Below, one piece after another: positions 7,723-13,746 of a DNA stretch of 15,337 nt. A program made the translations under genes and the position numbers. The stretch covers positions 1-15,337 of the forward strand of contig CAZVBH010000055.1 of NCBI GenBank assembly GCA_964625275.1, written 5' to 3'. The notes beneath the pieces were generated by a model that did no database searches, was not told the origin of the DNA, and saw only the letters and a list, made by a program, of their open reading frames with translations. How positions within the stretch are numbered: the first letter of the stretch is position 1; each line of letters begins with the position of its first letter. Origin of the DNA: UBA3775 sp964625275 (GTDB taxonomy: Bacteria > Bacillota > Clostridia > Lachnospirales > Lachnospiraceae).

Positions 7723-8640
7723 TCACTTGTCAGCTTCGTTTAAATCCTTCATTACCTCTTTCCTATTAAGCAAAAGATTTTCTCTTATATTTCTTACATT
7801 GGAAAGGAACTGATTGAGAGAAGATATATTGTTATTTATTTTGCTGAGCACTGCTGCATCAACGAAGAAATTATCAAATATGACATCCACAAATTTCATG
7901 CCTGTGCTAAATTCCTGACAATAGACAGTATACATGCTGTTTACGTCACGCAACTCCTTATTCATACGTGCCACTGCCGCGTTGAGGGTATAAACCATGC
8001 TCTCAGCATTATTTATTTTATTATATTTAACAACATCTACTAAAAAGCTGTCCTCAAAAAGCATATCAACCACGCCAAGTGCTTTTGCGCTCTTAAACTT
8101 ATCAATGGCACATTTTGCAATTTCAATAACCTCATCTACTGCGGCAATAGCCTCATCTATTTCTTTAATAATAGCTTGAAGCTTCACCCTTTGCGCTTTG
8201 ATATTCTGCTCATAGCCGTTAAACTCGGTATAAACCCTTCGCATGTAAGCACGTTGTTCGTTATAATCCTTTTTAGCTTTTTCAAAGTCTTTAAGAATAT
8301 CGTTTGCTTTTCCCCTGGCATCCTGCATGCGGTATTTTGCATTTCCGAGAGTTCTCTTTGCGGTCTCTAAGGAATTATTATTTTCTTCATATTCCCTATT
8401 ATATCTGAAGGTAAGCTTAGCCTTTATTTTACGCCAGGTAAAATGATTAAGCTCATCCTGTATAAGCTGATACTCAGCAAGCTTTTTACAGGCCTCATTA
8501 AATTCATTCTCTGCACCTTGGGCAATTCTCCGGTAATCATTCTTCTTTTTTTCAAGGACACCGACTTCTGCCTCAAGTCGACAGATTTCATTATAGTCCT
8601 CTTCATAGGTACGTCCCTTATAGGCTGTAATATTTTCCAT
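7723..8640 (-). CDS. Cytoplasmic coiled-coil protein with duplicated C-terminal unit, unrecognised
   Basis: I do not recognise a named family. The 305-residue protein has no signal peptide or membrane segment. Residues 10-65 and 85-180 are rich in Lys, Glu, Ala, Asn and Arg with heptad-like spacing, so long coiled coils are likely. A more basic stretch with aromatics (HFTWRKIKAKLTFRY, 66-80) separates them. The C-terminal part contains two related units about 60 residues apart (189-230 and 249-289). They share the pattern VDxxFxxxFxVDxxxxxKINNxxSxxxxLxxxVxxxxxxL, so the domain arose by internal duplication. The longer frame opens with GTG at 8649, but a near-perfect site AAGGTGAT (8645-8652) lies 4 nt before the ATG at 8640, so the ATG was chosen. 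It sits between the zinc-ribbon/GLUG gene and the BspA-like gene, which hints at a structural partner role with one of them. Confidence 0.75.
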   Translation of the reverse strand: MENITAYKGRTYEEDYNEICRLEAEVGVLEKKKNDYRRIAQGAENEFNEACKKLAEYQLIQDELNHFTWRKIKAKLTFRYNREYEENNNSLETAKRTLGNAKYRMQDARGKANDILKDFEKAKKDYNEQRAYMRRVYTEFNGYEQNIKAQRVKLQAIIKEIDEAIAAVDEVIEIAKCAIDKFKSAKALGVVDMLFEDSFLVDVVKYNKINNAESMVYTLNAAVARMNKELRDVNSMYTVYCQEFSTGMKFVDVIFDNFFVDAAVLSKINNNISSLNQFLSNVRNIRENLLLNRKEVMKDLNEADK

Positions 8641-8644
8641 ATTT

Positions 8645-8652
8645 ATCACCTT
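8645..8652 (-). promoter_or_regulatory. Ribosome binding site deciding the start of the coiled-coil gene
   Basis: AAGGTGAT matches the 3' end of 16S rRNA over eight bases and ends 4 nt before the ATG at 8640. It overlaps the alternative GTG at 8649, which would then have no ribosome binding site of its own. Confidence 0.7.
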
Positions 8653-8682
8653 TTAATTATATAAGCTTATCAAAGCAGCAAC

Positions 8683-8710
8683 AGTATAAGCTGCAGGCAG
8701 TTAATATCAA
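8683..8710 (-). promoter_or_regulatory. Possible sigma-A promoter of the coiled-coil gene, using the edge of repeat copy 2
   Basis: TTGATA (8705-8710), 16 nt, TATACT (8683-8688) on the minus strand. A start near 8676 would leave a leader of about 36 nt with the RBS intact. The -35 half is the conserved flank of hairpin A in the repeat. Copies 1 and 3 have the same TTTGAT edge but no convincing -10, so this may be a chance match special to copy 2. A perfect TATAAT at 8656-8661 lies too close to the RBS to be useful and lacks a good -35. Confidence 0.3.
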
Positions 8711-8762
8711 AGCGGATATTCCAGGTCCGCTTCTTAACTTGCTCAAGCCTTCAAAGCTACTT
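8706..8762 (-). repeat. Dispersed two-hairpin repeat, copy 2 (diverged, shortened)
   Basis: Fifty-seven positions align without gaps to copies 1 and 3, with 48 identical. Hairpin A (AAGCGGA, 9-nt loop, TCCGCTT) is unchanged, while the linker and hairpin B side have diverged. The homology stops where the coding end of the zinc-ribbon/GLUG gene begins: the TAG stop of that gene (8757-8759) lies inside the element. The usual left arm of hairpin B is absent, but GUAGC (8760-8756) can pair with GCUGC (8774-8770) in the last codons of the gene, with a 9-nt loop. Confidence 0.75.
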
Positions 8763-11540
8763 TATAATTGCAGCTGTATCTGAATCGTAGACATTTTTTC
8801 CGTCATTTGTTCTGTTTTTTGAGCCGGTGCAATCAGTCATTGTTACGGTTCCTGACTGATAACCTACTATTCCACCTGCACTTACTCCATCAATGCTTGT
8901 GCTTGTCATATCTCCGGTAGCTGCAATTGTTTCATAAGCTCCTCCGCTAATGTAACCAAAGGCTCCTCCCGAATAAACATCAAAGGAAGATGTTGCCGTA
9001 ACTGAGCCTGATGCATTAATTGCACTGACCTTTCCATCCGTATTACTTCCGCAGATACCACCACACATTACAATAGCTGAAGCACTGTCAGTTGCAGTTG
9101 CATTGGTATTGACAGCTGTATCTATTGATGAGATTTCTGTTGAAGTTGAATTTCCGGCAATTCCTCCCGTATAATTCATTTCTGTTGCCGATGAAGAAAT
9201 ACTTCCGGCTGCTTCGTTTCCTGCAAGCGAGCCTGAATTTATTCCGCCTGCTATTCCTCCTGCATTTACAGTAGATGAGTCTCCAACAGCATTAGCTGTA
9301 ATTGTAGCTGAGACCACAATATCCGCTGCATCTACTGAATCAGCATAGCCATAAATTCCACCGGCATAAAGATAATCTGTACCTGTTGCATCAATAATGG
9401 ATTTGAGATTTATGTTATTGTCTGTTCCTGTTACATAATAACCAAAGGCTCCTCCTGCCATTACATAAGCAGCTTCACTTTCCGTAAGAGCTGTAACAGA
9501 AACCTCCCCCGAAATTCCTTCTGATGAAATTTCAGTTCCATAGCCAAAGGCTCCTCCACAATAAACATTTCCAATTCCGTTAGCTGTAACTCCACCTGCA
9601 AGTGTAATGTCTGAGGCTGAGCTTTCCTTTGCAAAGCCACAAAGTATTCCGGAATCATTTACGTCCATAAGTGATGAAGTGCTTATTACTCCTGAGACTG
9701 AAACTCCTGAAAATGTGGTATTGTAGGCTGCGCCAATCGCAGTTCCTGCACATATACGATTATTAGCTGTGACAGTAATGGTTCCTGTTACCTGACAATC
9801 ACTAATTGTTGTATCATAAGTGCAGCCTGCCAGCAGACCTGCCATTATTTCTCCATTATCTTCTTTTGTAATTTCAAGGTCTGCATTTTCAATTGTAAGA
9901 TTGCTTATAACAGCTCCATAGGTTGCTCCAAACAATCCGCAAACATTATTATCTGAATAGGCTGTAAGCAGCCTAGCATTTTCGAGTGTAGAAACAGTAT
10001 AATTACTGATTTTATATCCCTTTCCGTCAAAATGACCATTAAAGGAATAAACTAAATCACTTCCCTCTTCTCCCTCATAATAGTAGCCAATAGGTGTCCA
10101 CTCCATACCGGATAGGTCAATATCATTTGCCAGTTCAAAATAGCTGTCTGCAAAATTCACACCACGATTAACTTCACTTGCTAAATAAGCAAGCTCACTT
10201 CCGGTAGTTAAAAGATAAGGGGAGCTTTCCTCCCCTGTACCCTGTATAAACATTTCAGCGATGCTGCCATCCCAGGCAGCAAATGCATCACTAAGTGTAT
10301 ATTCTTCAACAAGAGCTTCGGTTGGTGTAGTAGTATCTGTTGCATCTGCAGTTGTCGCAGTCGCTACATTAGGAGTAGCTAATCTTTCACTGTCATTTCC
10401 TGTAAGACCTTTTATCTCATCACGAAGTAAGAAAGCAAGGAGAACTACAAGTATCAAAATTCCTATAACAAGAGCTACAATATCCCTTGTCAGATGGTCT
10501 GAGCCTTCGTTAATTCTCTTTCGTCTTATGACGCGATCCTCATTCTCCTGTTCTTCTCTCGCTCTTTTATCAGCTTCTTCCCAGGATGCACCGGCAAGAG
10601 GCTCGTCTTCAGTTTCGTCCTGAAACATTATATTGTCTAAGGCTTCAGAAGCATATTCATCTGAAGGCTGGTAAGCATTTGCTTCTGAATTTGAGTTGTC
10701 CTGTTCTTCAGCTAAAGCTTCATCAGCTTCTTCCGAAGCGTTGCCCTCTGCATACAAGCCGGCCTCTTCCTCAAGGCGTTTTGCTTCTTCTGCAAGTCTG
10801 GCCGCCTCTTCCTCAGCTGCCCTACGTTCTGCCGCAAGTCTTTCAAGACGCTCTGCTTCTAAGCGCTCTTTTTCAAGTCGTTCTGCTTCCAAGTGCTCTT
10901 TTTCAAGGCGTTCTGCCTCTAAACGTTCTTCCTCAAGGCGTTTTGCTTCGGCCTCAAGTCTGGCTGCCTCTTCCTCAGCTGCCCTACGTTCTGCCGCCAA
11001 ACGTTCAAGATGCTCTGCTTCCAGGCGCTCTTTTTCAAGTCGTTCTTCTTCTGCTTTTCTTGCTGCTTCTTCTGCCGCTCTGCGTTCTGCCGCCAAACGC
11101 TCTTTTTCTAAACGTTCTTCTTCTGCAATTCTTGCAGCTTCAGCTTTTCTTTTGGCCTCTTCTTCAGCTGCCCTTCGCTCTGCTTCCAAACGTTCTTTTT
11201 CTAAACGCATTTCTTCCTGCTTCTTGGCTGCCAAAATTTTCGCTTTTTTTTCAGCCATTTCAGCTGCAGTCATTTTTCTGGTCTCAGATACCTTTTGAGT
11301 TCTGGCTGCACGCCTGCTTTGCTCAGCCTTCAGCTTAGCTTCATAGGCATATTTAGCCTTTAAATTGTCAATTTGAGATCTTTCCTCACTGGTAAGTGCA
11401 TCATCACCTACCAGAGGTCGTGGGCCTCCCCCAAGTGCGCCCAGATTTAAATTTGCATCTTCAACAGGTTCACCGCAAAAGCCACAAAATGTATCTGTGG
11501 GGAACAATCTTTCTCCACACTTCTTACATACTCTAGCCAT
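8757..11540 (-). CDS. Membrane protein: N-terminal zinc ribbon, long charged helix, one TM segment, GLUG-repeat ectodomain
   Basis: The 927-residue product begins with a zinc ribbon (C5-x2-C8, C19-x2-C22). Residues about 90-260 are an almost uninterrupted Glu/Arg/Lys/Ala/Leu stretch (EKERLEAER-like), predicted to be a very long coiled coil or single alpha-helix. An acidic region follows, then basic VIRRKR and one transmembrane segment (353-372), then a Thr/Ala-rich spacer (385-412). From about 430 to 900 comes a Gly/Ser/Thr-rich ectodomain. It opens with the ELAYLASEVNRG..ANDIDLSG module usual before GLUG repeats. It continues with repeats such as CGLFGATYGAVISNLTI, AGGIYGYA and AGGIAG, likely a beta-helix. 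There is no signal peptide; positive-inside residues put the N-terminus in the cytoplasm. The start was set at the second ATG (11540), 6 nt after GGGAGG; the first ATG abuts that site. A candidate promoter lies upstream. Function unknown; a scaffold linking cytoplasm and surface is an inference. Confidence 0.85.
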   Translation of the reverse strand: MARVCKKCGERLFPTDTFCGFCGEPVEDANLNLGALGGGPRPLVGDDALTSEERSQIDNLKAKYAYEAKLKAEQSRRAARTQKVSETRKMTAAEMAEKKAKILAAKKQEEMRLEKERLEAERRAAEEEAKRKAEAARIAEEERLEKERLAAERRAAEEAARKAEEERLEKERLEAEHLERLAAERRAAEEEAARLEAEAKRLEEERLEAERLEKEHLEAERLEKERLEAERLERLAAERRAAEEEAARLAEEAKRLEEEAGLYAEGNASEEADEALAEEQDNSNSEANAYQPSDEYASEALDNIMFQDETEDEPLAGASWEEADKRAREEQENEDRVIRRKRINEGSDHLTRDIVALVIGILILVVLLAFLLRDEIKGLTGNDSERLATPNVATATTADATDTTTPTEALVEEYTLSDAFAAWDGSIAEMFIQGTGEESSPYLLTTGSELAYLASEVNRGVNFADSYFELANDIDLSGMEWTPIGYYYEGEEGSDLVYSFNGHFDGKGYKISNYTVSTLENARLLTAYSDNNVCGLFGATYGAVISNLTIENADLEITKEDNGEIMAGLLAGCTYDTTISDCQVTGTITVTANNRICAGTAIGAAYNTTFSGVSVSGVISTSSLMDVNDSGILCGFAKESSASDITLAGGVTANGIGNVYCGGAFGYGTEISSEGISGEVSVTALTESEAAYVMAGGAFGYYVTGTDNNINLKSIIDATGTDYLYAGGIYGYADSVDAADIVVSATITANAVGDSSTVNAGGIAGGINSGSLAGNEAAGSISSSATEMNYTGGIAGNSTSTEISSIDTAVNTNATATDSASAIVMCGGICGSNTDGKVSAINASGSVTATSSFDVYSGGAFGYISGGAYETIAATGDMTSTSIDGVSAGGIVGYQSGTVTMTDCTGSKNRTNDGKNVYDSDTAAIIK
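10764..11009 (-). repeat. In-frame direct repeat, 162-bp period, in the charged helix
   Basis: Codons 178-231 and 232-259 of the zinc-ribbon/GLUG gene repeat each other (LERLAAERRAAEEEAARL at both 178 and 232), with DNA identity still high; for example the block starting at 10967 recurs at 10805. Shorter RLEKERLEAE units fill the space. This is a recent in-frame expansion of the helix and could vary in length between strains. Confidence 0.75.
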
Positions 11541-11600
11541 TAACATCCTCCCAAAGTAAAAACACCCAAATTCTTTTATCAGCCATAGTCAAAAGACTAA

Positions 11601-11628
11601 ATTTTAGTAATAATGCTATAGCTGACAA
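11601..11628 (-). promoter_or_regulatory. Candidate sigma-A promoter for the zinc-ribbon/GLUG gene
   Basis: TTGTCA (11623-11628), a 16-nt spacer and TAAAAT (11601-11606) on the minus strand, each five of six to consensus. A start near 11594 would give a leader of about 50 nt ending in GGGAGG. It lies in the 134-nt gap after the AICAR formyltransferase gene, one of the wider gaps in the window, and would start the accessory block as its own transcript. Confidence 0.45.
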
Positions 11629-11674
11629 AACAATTTATCTGAACATTAATCAATGCTTAACTCACTTACAGCTT

Positions 11675-12850
11675 TTAGTGATGGAAAAGTCTGATGCCTG
11701 TAAATGCCATTGTGATTCCCAAATCATCGCAGGCCTTAATTACAAGATCATCTCTGATTGAACCACCCGGCTGTGCAATATATCTTGCACCTGAGCGATA
11801 GCCTCTTTCAATATTATCACTAAATGGGAAGAATGCATCTGAACCAAGTGCTACATCTGTAAGCTTATCAAGCCAAGCTCTCTTTTCTGCTGCTGAAAAT
11901 ACCTCCGGCTTTACTGCAAATATATTTTCCCACTTTCCATCAGCAAGCACATCCATGTAATCCTCACCCATGTAAAGGTCAATTGCATTATCTCTGTCTG
12001 CACGCTTTATCGTATCTAAGAACTGCAGCCCCATTACCTGTGGTGACTGTCTTAACCACCAGTTGTCAGCCTTGCTTCCGGCAAGTCTTGTACAATGAAT
12101 TCTAGACTGCTGACCTGCGCCAATACCAATTGCCTGGCCATCCTTAGCATAACAAACAGAATTACTCTGTGTATATTTAAGAGTAATAAGTGAAATTATA
12201 AGATCAATTTTTGCCTGTTCAGGAATATCCTTCTTAACAGTAGGAATATTTGCAAAAAGCTGGTCATCAATTACAAGCTCATTACGTCCCTGCTCAAAGG
12301 TAATACCAAATACTTCCTTATGCTCAATTGGAGCAGGCTTGTATTCAGGATCAATCTTAATAATATTGTAATTTCCTTTTTTCTTGGTTTTGAGAATTTC
12401 AAGTGCTTCCGGTTCATAGCCCGGTGCGATAACACCATCTGAAACCTCTCGCTGAATCATCTTAGCTGTGGAAACATCACAGATATCTGAAAGGGAAATA
12501 AAATCACCAAATGAGGACATTCTGTCTGCGCCTCTTGCTCTTGCATATGCACATGCTAAAGGAGAAAGCTCTCCAAGGTCATCAACCCAGTAAATTTTCT
12601 TTAAGACATCACTAAGAGGAAGACCTACTGCTGCACCTGCCGGTGAAACGTGCTTAAAGGAGGTTGCTGCAGGAAGTCCTGTTGCCTTCTTAAGCTCACT
12701 TACAAGCTGCCAGCCATTAAAAGCATCAAGAAAATTTATATATCCCGGCTTTCCATTTAATACTTCAATTGGAAGCTCACCATTTTCCATATATATTTTT
12801 GAAGGCTTCTGATTTGGGTTACATCCATATTTTAATTCAAGTTCTTTCAT
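11675..12850 (-). CDS. purH: Stand-alone AICAR formyltransferase (PurH C-terminal-type enzyme)
   Basis: This cytoplasmic enzyme transfers the formyl group of 10-formyl-tetrahydrofolate to AICAR, giving FAICAR, the ninth step of IMP synthesis. The 391 residues hold only the AICARFT bienzyme half. The catalytic Lys-His pair is in SFKHVSPAGAAVG (K66, H67). Other signatures are KYTQSNSVCYAKDGQAIGIGAGQQSR in the middle and DAFFPFSDNIERGY...AQPGGSIRDD near the end. The N-terminal IMP cyclohydrolase (MGS-like) domain of bifunctional PurH is absent, and nothing upstream suggests it was lost by frameshift: the protein starts cleanly with MKELELKYGCNPNQKPS. The start was placed at 12850, 7 nt after AAAGGG; an in-frame ATG at 12877 lacks a site. 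The missing activity is supplied by purO directly upstream. Repeat copy 3 lies 39 nt before the start. Confidence 0.93.
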   Translation of the reverse strand: MKELELKYGCNPNQKPSKIYMENGELPIEVLNGKPGYINFLDAFNGWQLVSELKKATGLPAATSFKHVSPAGAAVGLPLSDVLKKIYWVDDLGELSPLACAYARARGADRMSSFGDFISLSDICDVSTAKMIQREVSDGVIAPGYEPEALEILKTKKKGNYNIIKIDPEYKPAPIEHKEVFGITFEQGRNELVIDDQLFANIPTVKKDIPEQAKIDLIISLITLKYTQSNSVCYAKDGQAIGIGAGQQSRIHCTRLAGSKADNWWLRQSPQVMGLQFLDTIKRADRDNAIDLYMGEDYMDVLADGKWENIFAVKPEVFSAAEKRAWLDKLTDVALGSDAFFPFSDNIERGYRSGARYIAQPGGSIRDDLVIKACDDLGITMAFTGIRLFHH

Positions 12851-12888
12851 TTGCTTACCCTTTCTTATAAATAACAACTTATGTTTTA

Positions 12889-12961
12889 ATCAAAGCGGAT
12901 ATTCCAGGTCCGCTTCGCTACTTGCTCATAACCTTAAAGCCACTTCGTAGCTCATCAGGAT
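12889..12961 (-). repeat. Dispersed two-hairpin repeat, copy 3 (full length)
   Basis: This copy differs from copy 1 at four of 73 positions. Hairpin A is identical (AAGCGGA, 9-nt loop, TCCGCTT). In hairpin B one base change turns a G-C pair into a G-U pair when read as minus-strand RNA (GCUAC with GUGGC), one change is in the 3-nt loop, one is in an internal loop, and one breaks a pair in the outer stem. It lies between purO (stop at 13021) and the AICAR formyltransferase gene (start 12850), with hairpin A ending 42 nt before the start codon. Confidence 0.85.
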
Positions 12962-13020
12962 AAATAATATTTGTCTAATGCAATGCAGGCATTTTTCAAT
13001 ACTAAAAGCCAAAACCATTT

Positions 13021-13728
13021 CTATTTATTTTTATTAACAATTCTTGTATCAGCTTTGCCGGTTGCAATATCAATATATCTTACAAAAAGGCTTACTTTAT
13101 TGTCTTCATTAAGTGATTCCCATACCTCTTTGGTAAATTCATCAATATTGCCTTTAAGCTCAACGATTGTAGGCTCTCCTGTATAGCTTGGAAGTGGATT
13201 TCCATCAGTCATATAAGTGTGGATAAATCTTCCTACACCGGCCTTTGGATTTTCATATGCATAGGTAAATCTGTTGCAGGCTGCCGGATCACCGTCATCA
13301 CTCTTGAGAATTGACAGTGCAAAATCATACTTACCATTTTCAACATTCATTATTCCACTGATTCTAGGTGTATAATTAGGTGCATCCGGTTCAAATTCTC
13401 TGGTTCTGAGAGCTTCTTCAAAGGTCTTTCCTTCGCTCATAAGCTCATAAACTGTGTCAGTCTGATCACCATTTGTAACGATGGTAGAATTTCCAAGAAC
13501 TCTTACAGGTGCATAGATGATAAGACTAGGATCTTCAAGCTTTGATGGATCAAAGACCTGAGTTCTAATACCTTCACCGTCTGTAACGAACACACGATTT
13601 CTGGAATTTGAGCTTCTTCCCATAATGAAATATGCTGTTACTGCATATTTACCATCTGCTGATTTTCCAATGATGATTCCTCTTCCGGGATATGTATTGC
13701 CGGAAAGTTCATTGCTAACAGTTACCAT
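13021..13728 (-). CDS. purO: PurO-type IMP cyclohydrolase
   Basis: The 235-residue protein resembles the archaeal-type IMP cyclohydrolase family, which closes the ring of FAICAR to IMP, the last step of purine synthesis, in the cytoplasm. The family N-terminus is clear: YPGRGIIIG (about 13-21) followed by AVTAYFIMGRSSNSRNRVF, which matches the core GRxxxxGKxxxGKxxxxYxxxxRSxxxRNR-like pattern. Other strongly conserved-looking blocks are YAPVRVLGNSTIVTNGDQTDT, NYTPRISGI, CNRFTYAYENP and the C-terminal KVSLFVRYIDI. Activity is inferred from resemblance and from the gene order: the next gene is an AICAR formyltransferase lacking its own cyclohydrolase domain. A GTGAGGAC site lies about 8 nt before the ATG, and only 18 nt separate it from the upstream nuclease-like gene, so it is probably co-transcribed with it. 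Confidence 0.88.
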   Translation of the reverse strand: MVTVSNELSGNTYPGRGIIIGKSADGKYAVTAYFIMGRSSNSRNRVFVTDGEGIRTQVFDPSKLEDPSLIIYAPVRVLGNSTIVTNGDQTDTVYELMSEGKTFEEALRTREFEPDAPNYTPRISGIMNVENGKYDFALSILKSDDGDPAACNRFTYAYENPKAGVGRFIHTYMTDGNPLPSYTGEPTIVELKGNIDEFTKEVWESLNEDNKVSLFVRYIDIATGKADTRIVNKNK

Positions 13729-13746
13729 TTTTTTGTCCTCACTTTA

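Noticed and set aside
8641..8649. GTG start three codons upstream for the coiled-coil protein
   Set aside because: The GTG is part of the AAGGTGAT ribosome binding site that serves the ATG at 8640.
10261..10623. Plus-strand frame over the transmembrane part of the GLUG gene
   Set aside because: Shadow of a well-supported minus-strand gene; low-complexity Ser/Val product.
10586..11338. Long plus-strand open frames (250 and 200 residues, the second at 10696-11298) over the charged helix
   Set aside because: They are antisense to the Glu/Arg/Lys/Ala repeats; their Leu/Pro- and Ser/Ala-rich composition is the mirror of that codon pattern, and no RBS or family resemblance supports them.
11675..12850. 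Truncated bifunctional PurH missing its first domain
   Set aside because: The start is clean with a good RBS, the sequence upstream holds no cyclohydrolase remnants, and a PurO-type enzyme gene stands next to it.
12851..12888. Promoter TTGATT-N18-TATAAG for the AICAR formyltransferase gene using the repeat edge
   Set aside because: Transcription would start inside or after the AAAGGG site and remove the RBS.
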